Of a DNA stretch of 64,000 nucleotides, positions 7,620 to 17,048 are shown piece after piece. The notes under the pieces are model-generated. The model was not told where the DNA came from. It worked only from the letters and a program-made list of their open reading frames with translations, and made no database searches. The DNA lies in assembly GCF_007786235.1 (NCBI RefSeq), contig NZ_VNFK01000002.1, forward strand, positions 310,001 to 374,000. Reading direction: 5' to 3'. The position numbers were made by a program, and so were the translations under genes. The DNA comes from Paenarthrobacter nitroguajacolicus. GTDB lineage: Bacteria; Actinomycetota; Actinomycetes; Actinomycetales; Micrococcaceae. How positions within the stretch are numbered: the stretch's first letter is position 1; each line of letters starts with the position of its first letter.

Positions 7620-9337
7620 TTGCTGACGTCCTTCTGGTCGGCGTTACCCAAGACTGCTGCTGCGGGCGACGGGGCCTCGGCAGTGTGAACCTGGGCCAAC
7701 TCAGGGTGGTGGAGGTCCAGCGCCGGGCGCTCGGAGCGGATACGGGGCAAGGAGGTGAAGTTGTGACGCGGCGGCGGGCAAGAGGTTGCCCATTCGAGCG
7801 AAGCACCGAAGCCCCAGGGGTCATCGACTTCAACCTTCTTGTTGCTGCGCCAGGTGATGTAGACGTTCCAGAAGAACGGCAGCAGCGAAGCGCCCAGGAC
7901 GAAGGAGGAGATCGTGGAGAACTGGTTCATCCACGTGAAGTTATCCTGCGGCATGTAGTCGGCGTAACGACGCGGCATACCTTCGACACCCAGCCAGTGC
8001 TGGATGAGGAACGTGCCGTGGAAGCCAAGGAACAGGAGCCAGAAGTGGATCTTGCCGAGACGCTCGTTGAGCATCTTGCCGGTCCACTTTGGCCACCAGA
8101 AGTAGAAGCCTGCGAACATGGCGAAGACGACGGTACCGAACACCACGTAGTGGAAGTGCGCAACCACGAAGTAGGAGTCGGAGACGTGGAAGTCGAGCGG
8201 CGGCGAAGCCAAAATGATGCCGGTAAGACCACCAAACAGGAACGTCACCAGGAAGCCGATGCTCCAGAGCATAGGCGTTTCGAAGGTGATGGAACCTTGC
8301 CAGAGCGTTCCGATCCAGTTGAAGAACTTCACACCCGTTGGTACCGCGATCAGCATCGTCATGAAAGCGAAGAACGGAAGCAGGACGGAACCGGTCACAT
8401 ACATGTGGTGGGCCCAGACGGTCACGGACAGGGCTGCGATGGCAATGGTTGCGTAGACAAGGCCCTTGTAACCGAAGATCGGCTTGCGGCTGAACACCGG
8501 GAAGATTTCCGAAACAATACCGAAGAACGGCAGGGCGATAATGTACACCTCGGGGTGGCCGAAGAACCAGAACAGGTGCTGCCAGAGGACGGCACCGCCG
8601 TTTTCGGGATCGAAGATGTGGGCACCAAAGCGGCGATCAGCGCCAAGGGCGAAGAGTGCAGCAGCAAGCGGCGGGAAGGCCATGAGGACCAGGATGGCCG
8701 TCACCAGGGTGTTCCAGGTGAAGATCGGCATGCGCCACATGGTCATGCCCGGTGCGCGCATGCAGATGATCGTGGTGATGAAGTTGACGGCACCGAGGAT
8801 GGTTCCGAAGCCGGAGAGCGCAAGGCCGAAGACCCACAGGTCACCACCAACGCCCGGGCTGAACGTTGTGTTCGACAACGGAGCGTAGGCAAACCAGCCG
8901 AAGGACGCTGCACCCTGCGGGGTGATGAAGCCTGAAACGGCGATCGTGGAGCCGAAGAGGAAGAACCAGAACGCCAGAGCGTTCAGACGCGGGAAGGCAA
9001 CGTCCGGAGCGCCAATCTGTAGCGGCATGATGACGTTGGCGAAACCAGCGAACAGCGGAGTCGCGAACATCAGCAGCATCACGGTGCCGTGCATCGTGAA
9101 CATCTGGTTGTACTGCTCTTTGGTCTGCAGGATCTGCATGCCGGGTTCGAACAGTTCTGCACGAATGAGCAGAGCCATGACGCCACCGAGGCAGAAGAAC
9201 ACGAAGGACGCAATGAGGTACATGTACCCGATGGTCTTGTGGTCCGTGGAGGTGATCCAGTTGACGACGATGCGTCCCTTGGATTTAGGAACTACGGGAG
9301 CCTCAAGGGTCCCGGCGGATTGAGTGTAAGTAGCCAC
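7616..9337 (-). CDS. ctaD: Cytochrome c oxidase subunit I
   Basis: Catalytic haem-copper subunit reducing oxygen to water while pumping protons. The 573-residue, 12-helix protein contains the haem ligand in TMHGTVM, the CuB histidine and cross-linked tyrosine in GHPEVYI, the histidine pair in WAHHMYV, and the haem a/a3 ligands in [10 protein letters not shown]. The C-terminus is a variable Ala/Pro-rich tail. It follows ctaC by 10 bases and overlaps ctaF. The length and motifs are all standard. Confidence 0.98.
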   Translation of the reverse strand: MATYTQSAGTLEAPVVPKSKGRIVVNWITSTDHKTIGYMYLIASFVFFCLGGVMALLIRAELFEPGMQILQTKEQYNQMFTMHGTVMLLMFATPLFAGFANVIMPLQIGAPDVAFPRLNALAFWFFLFGSTIAVSGFITPQGAASFGWFAYAPLSNTTFSPGVGGDLWVFGLALSGFGTILGAVNFITTIICMRAPGMTMWRMPIFTWNTLVTAILVLMAFPPLAAALFALGADRRFGAHIFDPENGGAVLWQHLFWFFGHPEVYIIALPFFGIVSEIFPVFSRKPIFGYKGLVYATIAIAALSVTVWAHHMYVTGSVLLPFFAFMTMLIAVPTGVKFFNWIGTLWQGSITFETPMLWSIGFLVTFLFGGLTGIILASPPLDFHVSDSYFVVAHFHYVVFGTVVFAMFAGFYFWWPKWTGKMLNERLGKIHFWLLFLGFHGTFLIQHWLGVEGMPRRYADYMPQDNFTWMNQFSTISSFVLGASLLPFFWNVYITWRSNKKVEVDDPWGFGASLEWATSCPPPRHNFTSLPRIRSERPALDLHHPELAQVHTAEAPSPAAAVLGNADQKDVSK

Positions 9338-9347
9338 GTCGCTCCCC

Positions 9348-10217
9348 TTACTTTTCGTTCAGGTTCGGATTGCGGTCATATTCCGCACCGAGCAGGCCCG
9401 TGTTGCCATCCTGGCGGAGCTGATCCATGTGTGCCTGGAATTCAGACTCGGAGACCACCTTGACGCGGAACAGCATTTCGGAGTGATATTCACCGCAGAG
9501 CTCGGCACACTTGCCATCGAAGGTGCCCTCCTTGGTGGGAGTGAACCTGATGTAGTTCGTCTTGCCCGGGATCATGTCGCGCTTCTGAAGGAAGGCGGGG
9601 ACCCAGAAAGAGTGGATGACATCGCGGGAGTTCAGCTCCAGGTCCACGGACTTGCCAACCGGCAAGTACAGGGTGGGGAGCAGTTCCTTGTTGACTTCGT
9701 TACCGGTCAGGTGAGCCTGGACACCGGCTTCGTGGAGGTCCTCAGTGATGACCTCGCCCTTTTTGTAGTTGAAGTCCCAGGCCCACTGCTTGCCGCGGAC
9801 GTCAACAACGACGTCGGCCGGCTGCGAGCGGTCATCGATCGCACGCTGGTCCTGGTCGGTGAAGTAGAAGAACACCAGAACCATGAACAGCGGGATGGTC
9901 AAGTAGAAGACCTCGAGCGGCAGGTTGTAGCTCAGCTGCTTGGGGAAACCCGTGGTGCCCTTGCGGCGACGATAGGCAATGATGCACCAGACCAGAAGGC
10001 CCCACGTGATGATACCGACTGCCAAGGCGGCGATCCATGAGTTGACCCAGAGGTCCATGATCCGGTCAGTGTGGTTGGTCGTGCCGCGCTCTGTAGGCAG
10101 CCAACCCTTCTCTACCTCTGGTGAACATCCGGTCAAAACCAACGCGCCGGCGAGTGCCAAGCCAGTGATCGAGGTGATCTTTATGCGTCGGCTGCCGGTT
10201 CGGTTCTGCGAACTCAC
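9348..10217 (-). CDS. ctaC: Cytochrome c oxidase subunit II (lipoprotein)
   Basis: Carries the binuclear CuA centre that receives electrons from QcrC. The 289-residue product begins with a lipoprotein signal (LVLTGC, lipidation at Cys31), then two transmembrane helices and an exported cupredoxin domain with the CuA motif [12 protein letters not shown] near the C-terminus. An upstream start at 10274 is possible, but GTG 10217 has GAGGAAGG eight bases upstream and gives a normal signal peptide. It is the first gene of ctaC-ctaD-ctaF. Confidence 0.96.
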   Translation of the reverse strand: MSSQNRTGSRRIKITSITGLALAGALVLTGCSPEVEKGWLPTERGTTNHTDRIMDLWVNSWIAALAVGIITWGLLVWCIIAYRRRKGTTGFPKQLSYNLPLEVFYLTIPLFMVLVFFYFTDQDQRAIDDRSQPADVVVDVRGKQWAWDFNYKKGEVITEDLHEAGVQAHLTGNEVNKELLPTLYLPVGKSVDLELNSRDVIHSFWVPAFLQKRDMIPGKTNYIRFTPTKEGTFDGKCAELCGEYHSEMLFRVKVVSESEFQAHMDQLRQDGNTGLLGAEYDRNPNLNEK

Positions 10218-10244
10218 AGACGGCCCTTCCTCTTGTTGCTGTCT

Positions 10245-10269
10245 CCCGGCAGGCCGAAGGCTCACCGGG
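10245..10269 (-). other. Hairpin in the ctaC leader
   Basis: On the minus strand CCCGG pairs with CCGGG around an inner GCC-TTC-GGC stem-loop, ending about 28 bases before the ctaC start. The position resembles that of the UUCG hairpin before qcrA. Function unknown; mRNA stabilisation is one possibility. Confidence 0.35.
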
Positions 10270-10332
10270 CACACTAAAAAGTTTTACTACCCGATGTAGA
10301 GCTTACCGCTATCAAGCGGTTTTCGCGCACAT

Positions 10333-10383
10333 GTCGGCGCCGTGGCTCCGAACGCGTTGAACTGCGTTCGAAGGGGCGCCGAC
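10333..10383 (-). terminator. Two-part hairpin downstream of the A-type carrier gene
   Basis: Outer arms GTCGGCGCC (10333-10341) and GGCGCCGAC (10375-10383) enclose inner arms GAACGC and GCGTTC. The structure begins 19 bases after the stop of the gene at 10402-10791. There is no U-tract on the minus strand, so the terminator assignment is tentative. Confidence 0.5.
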
Positions 10384-10401
10384 GTGCGGCGATGGCTCAC
10401 A

Positions 10402-10791
10402 TCAGTGGAACGAATCGCCGCAGGCGCAAGACCCGCCGGCGTTCGGGTTGTCAATGGTGAAGCCCTGCTTCGAAATGGTGTCCTCGAAGTCGATGCTGGC
10501 ACCGCTGAGGTAGGGGACGCTCATCTTGTCCACGACGACTTCGACGCCGTCGTAATCACGTACAGCGTCACCGTCGAGCATGCGCTCGTCAAAGTAAAGC
10601 TGGTAGATCAGGCCGGAGCATCCCCCAGGCTGGACTGCAACGCGCAGCCGAAGATCGGTGCGCCCTTCCTGTTCGAGGAGGCTGCGGACCTTGCCTGCGG
10701 CGACGTCGGTCAGGTTGACCTCGTGCGTGGGCAGTTCGTCGTTGGCGACGACCTGTGCTCCGGTGCTGTTTTCGTTGGTTGCAGTGCTCAT
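10402..10791 (-). CDS. erpA: A-type iron-sulfur cluster carrier (ErpA/HesB-like)
   Basis: Delivers Fe-S clusters to apo-proteins. The 129-residue protein has a variable N-terminus of about 20 residues followed by the HesB fold, with the three conserved cysteines in GGCSGLIY and in the C-terminal CAC motif. The ATG has AGAAGG seven bases upstream. It lies just upstream of ctaC, next to the Fe-S and haem respiratory genes, though a hairpin separates them. The ErpA versus IscA/SufA subtype cannot be settled by eye. Confidence 0.92.
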   Translation of the reverse strand: MSTATNENSTGAQVVANDELPTHEVNLTDVAAGKVRSLLEQEGRTDLRLRVAVQPGGCSGLIYQLYFDERMLDGDAVRDYDGVEVVVDKMSVPYLSGASIDFEDTISKQGFTIDNPNAGGSCACGDSFH

Positions 10792-10862
10792 TGGCCTACC
10801 TTCTTATGAAGCTCCTGGCGGCGGCGCCGGAACGCAGCCTGCCCTTACCCAATAACGTACGG

Positions 10863-10903
10863 GTTATAGCTAATGCTACGTCGAGCAGACGCTTAGCTAT
10901 AAC
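10863..10903. promoter_or_regulatory. 11-bp AT-rich inverted repeat upstream of erpA
   Basis: GTTATAGCTAA (10863-10873) and TTAGCTATAAC (10893-10903) are perfect inverted copies separated by 19 bases, in the 163-base gap before erpA. In this GC-rich genome an AT-rich arm of this length stands out. It could be a dimeric regulator's operator; TATAAC in the left arm could also be a minus-strand -10. Confidence 0.5.
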
Positions 10904-10954
10904 TCCTGACGTAACCACAGACAGCAATTCCTTGTTCCCGGCGCGCCGCGGCGC

Positions 10955-12388
10955 CTAGCCCGCCAATCCCTCGGCATTGAGCCTGGCCAGCATCAGCGCC
11001 TCAGCCAGCACTGCATGGCGGAAGTCTCCGATGTGCAACGACTCGTTGGCACTGTGGGCCCGGGAATCCGGGTCTTCGACGCCTGTCACCAGGATCTGCA
11101 CTGCGGGATACATCTCCAGAAGATCCGCTATGAACGGAATGGAACCACCGATTCCCATTTCAACAGACTGGACACCCCACGACTCCCCCAACGCCCAGAG
11201 CGCCACCCGGGCCGCAGCAGATGAGGTGTCGGTGGAGAAGGCGTTGCCCCGCTCGCCCGATGTGAAGGTCACTCGGGCACCGAATGGCGCATTGGACTCA
11301 ACGTGCTGCCTCAGGGCGTCCATGGCGGCCTCGGGATCCTGCCCCGGAGCCAACCGCAGGCTGAATTTTGCCCGGGCAGCTGGAATCAGGGTGTTGGACG
11401 CGACATCTACGGCGGGAACATCCATGCCAATGATGGACAGCGCAGGCTTGGTCCACAAGCGCGAACCGATGGTCCCGCTCCCGGCGAGCTTCACGCCGTC
11501 GAGAACTGAAGCATCGGCGCGGTATTCCGCTTCCGTGAGGTCAACAGTGACGTCATCCCGACCCACGAGTCCGGCGACAGCAACATTCCCTTCCTCGTCG
11601 TGAAGGGTCGCGATGAGCCGCGACAGGAGCGTTGGGGCGTCCAGTACCGGACCGCCGAACATTCCGGAGTGGACTGCGTGCTCCAGGACACGCACTTCAA
11701 AGGTTCCGTCGACCAGGCCGCGAAGGCTGGTGGTCAAGGCCGGAACGCCCACTTTCCAGTTGCTGGAGTCAGCCACCACGATGACGTCCGACCGCAGGAG
11801 CTCCTGGTGTTCTTCGAGGAAGGCCCGGAATGTTGGCGAGCCCGCTTCTTCCTCACCTTCAAAGAAGAAGGTCACGCCGAGGCCGAATTCGTCCCCCAAG
11901 ACCTTTGTCGCGGCAGTGTAGGCCGCCAAGTGGGCCATGACGCCTGCTTTATCGTCGGCCGCACCGCGACCATAGAGCCTGCCGTCCCGTTCCTCCGCAA
12001 CAAACGGTTCCGAGTTCCAGAGGCTCCGGTCCCCCGGCGGCTGAACGTCATGGTGGGCGTACAGCAGGATGGTTGGCTTGCCTGCTGCTGCGGGACGGCG
12101 TGCGACGACGGCAGGACCACCGGGCGTCCCGTCAGCTTTGTCGCAACGCAGGATACGGACGTCTTCCATGCCGGCTGCCTTAACCAAGGAAGCAACGGCT
12201 TCGGCGCTTCGGTCGAGTTCCGCCGGATCGAAGCTGGGCCAGGCAATGCCGGGAATTTCCACGAGGTCCTTCAGGGAAGCCATCGTGGCTTCGAACGAAT
12301 CATCGACTGCCCTTGTCAATGCGTCGACCGGGGTATCGCCGGAGTGCCCTTGCTTGTTCTGCGGGATCTCCGCATGTGCTGAAGTCAT
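10955..12388 (-). CDS. M20-family dipeptidase
   Basis: Zinc-dependent exopeptidase of the M20/M25/M40 group, probably cleaving dipeptides in the cytosol. The 477-residue product shows LLYAHHDVQPPGD (metal-binding His and Asp, about residue 110), GRGAADDKAGVMAHL (bridging Asp), the catalytic glutamates in FFEGEEEAGSP, and a central dimerisation domain. The start is set at 12388 because TAAAGT lies exactly six bases upstream; an ATG two codons earlier is possible. Substrate specificity is not visible. Confidence 0.9.
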   Translation of the reverse strand: MTSAHAEIPQNKQGHSGDTPVDALTRAVDDSFEATMASLKDLVEIPGIAWPSFDPAELDRSAEAVASLVKAAGMEDVRILRCDKADGTPGGPAVVARRPAAAGKPTILLYAHHDVQPPGDRSLWNSEPFVAEERDGRLYGRGAADDKAGVMAHLAAYTAATKVLGDEFGLGVTFFFEGEEEAGSPTFRAFLEEHQELLRSDVIVVADSSNWKVGVPALTTSLRGLVDGTFEVRVLEHAVHSGMFGGPVLDAPTLLSRLIATLHDEEGNVAVAGLVGRDDVTVDLTEAEYRADASVLDGVKLAGSGTIGSRLWTKPALSIIGMDVPAVDVASNTLIPAARAKFSLRLAPGQDPEAAMDALRQHVESNAPFGARVTFTSGERGNAFSTDTSSAAARVALWALGESWGVQSVEMGIGGSIPFIADLLEMYPAVQILVTGVEDPDSRAHSANESLHIGDFRHAVLAEALMLARLNAEGLAG

Positions 12389-12394
12389 GGGCAT

Positions 12395-12400
12395 ACTTTA
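12395..12400 (-). promoter_or_regulatory. -10 box of a predicted leaderless dipeptidase promoter
   Basis: TAAAGT on the minus strand, six bases (ATGCCC), then ATG at 12388. Same geometry as the other leaderless candidates in the window. Confidence 0.45.
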
Positions 12401-12505
12401 CCGCCGGGCATACCACCGCCCGGGCAGGCGCGGTCCGAGCAGGCGCGGCCCGGCGCGATATGGCTCCAGCACCGGACACGTAACCTGCGCCACCTCCTTG
12501 CGGGG

Positions 12506-12511
12506 TATTCT
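12506..12511 (+). promoter_or_regulatory. -10 box of a predicted leaderless DUF3043 promoter
   Basis: TATTCT followed by six bases (GTATGG) and the GTG at 12518. No clear -35. The adjacent segment 12421-12460 holds two imperfect copies of GAGCAGGCGCGG, of unknown meaning. Confidence 0.45.
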
Positions 12512-12517
12512 GTATGG

Positions 12518-13111
12518 GTGTTCGGACGCAAAAAGGAAGAGCCCAGCGCTCAATCAGTAGTAGACCAGGCCTACGCCACCGCCCCGGAGCCGGGCGCCGG
12601 AAAAGGCGCCCCTACGCCCAAGCGGAAGGACCAGGAAGCAGCCCGCAAACGCCCCTTGGTACCTAACGACCGCAAGGCCTCCAAGGCAGCGGAAAGGGTG
12701 GCCATCCAGGACCAGCGGCAGAAGATGCGGCAAGCCCTGGATACGGGTGATGAGAGGTTCCTCCCCGTCCGTGACAAGGGTCCCCAAAAGCGGTACACCC
12801 GCGACTACGTTGACGCACGGTTCAGCCTCGGTGAATACCTCATGTTCGGCGCGCTTCTCTTCGTCGTCATTTCACTGATCATCCCGCCAACGAGCGCCGG
12901 CATCAGTTACGTCCTCGTGGGCTTCTGGATCATGTTCCTTGCTGTCTTCGTGGACGTCTTCATCCTCTCGCGCAAGCTCCGGAAGAAGCTCACCGAAAAG
13001 TTCGGCGAAGTGGAACGCGGCTCCGTTTGGTACGGCTGCATGCGTGCCCTCCAGTTCCGCAAGCTCCGCCTCCCCAAGCCACAGGTGAAGCGCGGGCAAT
13101 ACCCGGCGTAA
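12518..13111 (+). CDS. DUF3043 membrane protein
   Basis: A 197-residue actinobacterial protein of unknown function. It has a highly charged N-terminal half (about residues 1-100, rich in Lys, Arg, Glu and Gln), then two adjacent transmembrane helices (about 110-150), then a basic cytosolic tail with VWYGCMRALQFRKLRLPKPQVKRG, the most family-like stretch. The GTG start coincides with a predicted transcription start. The gene stands alone between the dipeptidase and pyrD and ends at a strong terminator. Confidence 0.88.
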   Translation: MFGRKKEEPSAQSVVDQAYATAPEPGAGKGAPTPKRKDQEAARKRPLVPNDRKASKAAERVAIQDQRQKMRQALDTGDERFLPVRDKGPQKRYTRDYVDARFSLGEYLMFGALLFVVISLIIPPTSAGISYVLVGFWIMFLAVFVDVFILSRKLRKKLTEKFGEVERGSVWYGCMRALQFRKLRLPKPQVKRGQYPA

Positions 13112-13133
13112 CAGCCCACATCATTCATGAAGT

Positions 13134-13168
13134 ACGAAGACCCCGGACCGTTGGTCCGGGGTCTTCGT
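13134..13168. terminator. Bidirectional intrinsic terminator between the DUF3043 gene and pyrD
   Basis: A perfect 16-bp stem (arms 13134-13149 and 13153-13168) around the loop GTT, between convergent genes. Confidence 0.88.
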
Positions 13169-13182
13169 TCTGACGTTCGAGG

Positions 13183-14262
13183 CTAGCGGGCTGCCCGCTG
13201 ACGAATCTTCACGAGGCCTTTGTTGATGCGCGACGCCCAGAACGGACCTTCGTAGAGGAAGGCTGTGTATCCCTGGACCAAGGTGGCACCGGCATTCAAA
13301 CGCTCCTGAACGTCCTGTGCCGTTTCTACACCTCCCACGGCGATGAGTACCAGCTGATCACCAACAGCGACCTTGAGCCTGCGCAACACTTCAAGTGAAC
13401 GCTGCTTGAGCGGCGCCCCCGACAGGCCACCTGCGCCAAGGGATTCCACTTTGGCGGCATCTGAGGTCAGCCCGTCGCGGGAGATCGTGGTGTTGGTGGC
13501 GATGATTCCGTCCAATTTCAGGTCCAGCGCAAGCCTTGCGACGTCGTCGATGTCTTCGTCGGAGAGGTCCGGGGCGATTTTAACCAACAGCGGAACATGG
13601 CGCCCTGCAGCCTCGTCGGCCGCATCCCCCACGGCCCGCAGCAGCGGACGCAAGGTCTCCACATTCTGCAGCAACCTGAGGCCGGGCGTGTTCGGGGAAC
13701 TGACGTTGACCACCAGGTAGTCGGCTGCGGGAGCAAGGCTTCGCGCACTTACCAGGTAATCCTCAGTGGCGTCCTCGAGCTCCACCAACTTGGTCTTGCC
13801 AATGTTCACACCGATGATCGGGCGAACAACCGGGCGCCCTTTCTGCAAAGCAGCCCGCGCCGACTTGAGTCGGGGCGCAACGGCCGCGGCGCCGTCGTTG
13901 TTGAATCCCATCCGGTTGATAACCGCGCGGTCCTCAATCAGTCGGAACAAGCGGGGCTTCTCGTTGCCCGGCTGTGCCTGTCCGGTAATGGTGCCTACTT
14001 CGACATGACCGAAACCCAGTTCGGCCAGGGCTTCGATACCGTGCCCCTCCTTGTCGAAGCCTGCCGCCAGCCCAAAAGGTGACGGAAAAGTGAGCCCCAA
14101 GGCCTCCGTGCGCAATGACGCGTCCGGGGCCGTCATCCTCGCGAGAACCCGGCCTGCCCCCGAACGATGGGCTGCCCGGATGCCTTGGAAGCCGATCTTG
14201 TGGGCTTTCTCGGCATCCATCCAGGAAAAAGCCAACTTGAAGAATGTGGGGTAAACACGCAT
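13183..14262 (-). CDS. pyrD: Quinone-dependent dihydroorotate dehydrogenase (class 2)
   Basis: Oxidises dihydroorotate to orotate with membrane quinone as acceptor, the fourth step of pyrimidine synthesis. The 359-residue TIM barrel begins with the N-terminal membrane-associating helices of class 2 enzymes ([18 protein letters not shown]) and shows [11 protein letters not shown] with the catalytic serine, and IIATNTT. ATG 14262 is preceded by AGGAG and gives the usual MRVYP start; a TTG nine codons upstream is less likely. carB and pyrF of the same pathway lie at the far end of the window. Confidence 0.97.
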   Translation of the reverse strand: MRVYPTFFKLAFSWMDAEKAHKIGFQGIRAAHRSGAGRVLARMTAPDASLRTEALGLTFPSPFGLAAGFDKEGHGIEALAELGFGHVEVGTITGQAQPGNEKPRLFRLIEDRAVINRMGFNNDGAAAVAPRLKSARAALQKGRPVVRPIIGVNIGKTKLVELEDATEDYLVSARSLAPAADYLVVNVSSPNTPGLRLLQNVETLRPLLRAVGDAADEAAGRHVPLLVKIAPDLSDEDIDDVARLALDLKLDGIIATNTTISRDGLTSDAAKVESLGAGGLSGAPLKQRSLEVLRRLKVAVGDQLVLIAVGGVETAQDVQERLNAGATLVQGYTAFLYEGPFWASRINKGLVKIRQRAAR

Positions 14263-14318
14263 GCTCCTAGTTTTCCGGTTTACGGACAACTCACCAAACC
14301 CGTGACCATGCCTGCCGC

Positions 14319-14324
14319 TACCAT
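14319..14324 (+). promoter_or_regulatory. -10 box of a predicted leaderless promoter for the flavin dehydrogenase
   Basis: TACCAT, six bases (GTACCC), then ATG at 14331. It fits the leaderless geometry seen elsewhere; no -35 is obvious. Confidence 0.45.
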
Positions 14325-14330
14325 GTACCC

Positions 14331-16013
14331 ATGCCGCTCCAAAAAAGTGATGCAGATCATGGCCTGAGCACTATTTCCGCCGAAGTCGTGGTGATCGGGG
14401 CTGGGCTTTCAGGGCTGGTCGCTGCCGCGACCGCCTACGCCGCAGGCAAGAACGTGGCCATCCTGGACCAAGAACCCAAGGCCTCAACCGGAGGCCAGGC
14501 GCACTGGTCGTTCGGAGGCCTCTTCATGGTCGATACACCGGAGCAGAGACGCTTGGGGGTCAAGGACAGCGCCGAACTGGCGATGTCGGACTGGTTGGCT
14601 TCTGCGGCCTTCGACCGGCCTGCGGACAGGATGGCTCGCGCATGGGCAGAGGCGTATGTCGACTTCGCGTCGGGCGAGAAAAGGGCGTGGCTGAATAACC
14701 TCAACGTGGGGATCTTTCCGCTGGTTCAGTGGGCGGAACGAGGAGGCTACGGTCCGCAGGGCCACGGAAACACGGTGCCCCGTTTCCACGTCACGTGGGG
14801 AACAGGGCCGGCCCTCGTGGAACCGTTTCTGGCCAAAGTCATGGAAGGCGTCAAAGCCGGTAAAGTCTCCCTGCACTTCCGCCACAGAGCGTCATCCCTG
14901 ACCACGACGTCGGGAAGGGTCACCGGCGTCTACGGCGAGGTCCTGGAACCGTCGACGGCGGTGCGGGGCCAGGCATCCTCACGGGTCGCCGTCGGGCATT
15001 TCGAAGCGACCGCAGGCGCCGTCGTGGTGACCACAGGTGGAATCGGCGGCAACCACCATATGGTCCGCCGCCAATGGCCGGGAGGTACCGCTCCGGCGGA
15101 AATGCTTTGCGGCGTCCCTGCCTCCGTGGACGGTGAGTTCCTTCCGGTGGTGGAGTCGGCAGGCGGCGCATTGGTCAACGGAGACCGGATGTGGCACTAC
15201 CCCGAAGGAATCCACAACCATGATCCCGTGTGGCCCCTGCATGGTATCCGTATCCTGCCGGGGCCTTCCTCCTTGTGGCTGGATGCCGAGGGACGACAGT
15301 TGCCCGCTCCCCTCTTCCCCGGCTTCGATTCCCTTGGAGCCCTCCGCCACATCGTTGCTTCCGGCCACGGTTACTCATGGTTTGTGCTCAACCGCACCAT
15401 TGCGCTCAAGGAACTTGCATTATCCGGATCCGAACAGAATCCGGACCTCACCGGCAAAGATGTCCGTCTGCTTGCCTCCCGCTTGCGGCCGGGAACCGAC
15501 ACGCCTCTTCAGCGCTTCATGGACAAGGGCATCGACTTCATCCAGGCGTCTTCACCCACGGAGCTTGCCTCCAGGATGAACCAACTGGTGGACTCGAGGT
15601 CAATTGACGCCGCCGCCCTGCAGTCCCTGATTGAGGACCGTGATCGCCAGGTGGCCAGCGGCTTGGGCAAGGACCCGCAACTTGCAGCCATCAGGGCGGC
15701 AAGGCGCTTTGCCACGGACAAGTTGATGAGGGTGGCTCCTCCCCACCGGTTGGCAGACCCGGCGCATGGACCCCTGATGGCCATCCGGCTCTCGGTCTTG
15801 ACCCGGAAAAGCCTGGGCGGCATCCAAACGGATCTGCGGTCCAGAGTTCTTGATGGGGAGGGCAACGCGATACCTGGGCTCTACGCGGCAGGAGAAGCAG
15901 CCGGTTTCGGTGGAGGCGGAGTCCATGGATACCGGGCATTGGAAGGCACTTTTCTCGGTGGATGCCTTTTCACGGGGAGGGCAGCGGGCAGGGACGCCGC
16001 CGCAAGTGTCTAA
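14331..16013 (+). CDS. FAD-binding dehydrogenase of the fumarate reductase/KstD-like family
   Basis: The 560-residue flavoprotein has a Rossmann FAD motif, [14 protein letters not shown] (about residues 20-33), with a [12 protein letters not shown] segment, and ends with the family's second FAD-contacting stretch, [24 protein letters not shown]. This family covers fumarate reductase flavoproteins and 3-ketosteroid delta-1-dehydrogenases; many actinobacterial members are known only as FAD-binding dehydrogenases. No signal peptide or Fe-S partner is visible. Two paralogous hydrolases follow ten bases downstream, suggesting a shared catabolic role. The substrate cannot be named. Confidence 0.88.
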   Translation: MPLQKSDADHGLSTISAEVVVIGAGLSGLVAAATAYAAGKNVAILDQEPKASTGGQAHWSFGGLFMVDTPEQRRLGVKDSAELAMSDWLASAAFDRPADRMARAWAEAYVDFASGEKRAWLNNLNVGIFPLVQWAERGGYGPQGHGNTVPRFHVTWGTGPALVEPFLAKVMEGVKAGKVSLHFRHRASSLTTTSGRVTGVYGEVLEPSTAVRGQASSRVAVGHFEATAGAVVVTTGGIGGNHHMVRRQWPGGTAPAEMLCGVPASVDGEFLPVVESAGGALVNGDRMWHYPEGIHNHDPVWPLHGIRILPGPSSLWLDAEGRQLPAPLFPGFDSLGALRHIVASGHGYSWFVLNRTIALKELALSGSEQNPDLTGKDVRLLASRLRPGTDTPLQRFMDKGIDFIQASSPTELASRMNQLVDSRSIDAAALQSLIEDRDRQVASGLGKDPQLAAIRAARRFATDKLMRVAPPHRLADPAHGPLMAIRLSVLTRKSLGGIQTDLRSRVLDGEGNAIPGLYAAGEAAGFGGGGVHGYRALEGTFLGGCLFTGRAAGRDAAASV

Positions 16014-16016
16014 GCT
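16011..16016 (+). promoter_or_regulatory. -10 box overlapping the flavin dehydrogenase stop codon
   Basis: TAAGCT starts with the TAA stop of the upstream gene and is followed by six bases (AAAGCC) and the ATG at 16023. This would give the hydrolase pair its own leaderless promoter in addition to any read-through. Confidence 0.35.
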
Positions 16017-16022
16017 AAAGCC

Positions 16023-17048
16023 ATGGAGTGGACAGTTGACATCCTGGGCCCGGACTTCCAGTCCTGCGGCCTTGATGCCACGGGCCCTGATGGCGTTGTC
16101 CGCCACGCCACCCTCATCCGTCACAGGGCAGCGCCAGAGGAACCCACAGCCGTGGATGCACCTACCGGGCCGAAGCGGTACGGAGCCGTTCTGTTCCTGC
16201 ACGGATGGAGCGACTACTTCTTCAACACCGAACTTGCCCGGTTCTGGGCAGGACAGGGTTACGACTTCTATGCACTGGACATGCACAATCACGGCCGAAG
16301 CCTGCAATCGGACAACCCCGGCGGATACGTGGCGGATCTGGCGGACTATGACGCCGAAATCAACCAAGCCGTCGAAGCAATCCGCGACGACCGCAGTTCC
16401 GCGCCTCCGGGATGTTTAGCCCTCATGGGCCATTCCACCGGAGGGTTGGTAGCTGCACTATGGGCCAGCAGGCACCCAGGAAAGATTCAATACTTGATCC
16501 TGGACAGTCCATGGCTGGAAATGCACGGCAGTTCGCTGGTGAGGCGCGCCGCGCATGCCATGGTCACACCCCTGGCAAAGCTCCGCCCCGAAACTGTCCT
16601 CAGGTTGCCCGAACGGGGCTTCTACTTCCGCACCATCAGCAGCACCGCCGAAGGCGAATGGGCACTGGATGAGAAGTATCGGCCCCCGCTCGCATTCCCG
16701 GTCCGGGCTGGTTGGCTGAACGCCGTGTTCGCCGGCCATTCGCAGGTGGCCCGCGGCTTGGAACTGGACATTCCCGTCCTTGTCCTGACGTCTTCGGCCA
16801 GCGCCAATGGCATGGTCTGGCAGGAGTCCATGCGGAGTTCCGATGCCGTGCTGGATGTCAGCGTCATTGCGCTGCGTGCCATGGCGTTGGGGCGAACTGT
16901 TACTTTGGAGCGCATTGACGGCGGTCTGCACGACGTCTTCCTCTCGGCGCCGGCCGTGCGGAAGGACGCTTACGCACGGCTTGCCCGATGGATCAGGGGC
17001 TTCATGCACAGCAGCTTGCCGGGCGACCGGCAGGAAGGGGACACATGA
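16023..17048 (+). CDS. Alpha/beta hydrolase, first of a tandem pair
   Basis: A 341-residue serine hydrolase of the monoglyceride lipase/S33 type. The oxyanion-hole region is LFLHGWSDYFFNTELA (about residue 60), the nucleophile elbow is GHSTGG (about 140), and the catalytic His is probably in GGLHDVFLS near residue 305. It shares with the next gene the blocks LHGW.DYF..TELA, LI.DSPWLE..GSSLVR-like and LHDVFLS, so the two arose by tandem duplication. No signal peptide. The start lies six bases after a -10-like box. The stop overlaps the next start by four bases. Confidence 0.9.
   Translation: MEWTVDILGPDFQSCGLDATGPDGVVRHATLIRHRAAPEEPTAVDAPTGPKRYGAVLFLHGWSDYFFNTELARFWAGQGYDFYALDMHNHGRSLQSDNPGGYVADLADYDAEINQAVEAIRDDRSSAPPGCLALMGHSTGGLVAALWASRHPGKIQYLILDSPWLEMHGSSLVRRAAHAMVTPLAKLRPETVLRLPERGFYFRTISSTAEGEWALDEKYRPPLAFPVRAGWLNAVFAGHSQVARGLELDIPVLVLTSSASANGMVWQESMRSSDAVLDVSVIALRAMALGRTVTLERIDGGLHDVFLSAPAVRKDAYARLARWIRGFMHSSLPGDRQEGDT

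Noticed and set aside
7472..8935. A 487-codon plus-strand open frame opposite ctaD
   Set aside because: Its product is low-complexity and charged, lies antisense to ctaD with intact haem-copper motifs, and starts inside ctaF.
10309..10327. Intrinsic terminator ACCGCT-ATCA-AGCGGT followed by TTTT
   Set aside because: The U-tract is on the plus strand, while both flanking genes are on the minus strand and no plus-strand gene ends here; probably chance.
12421..12460. Imperfect GC-rich direct repeats (GAGCAGGCGCGG) upstream of the DUF3043 gene
   Set aside because: Only two short imperfect copies in GC-rich DNA; not distinguishable from composition.
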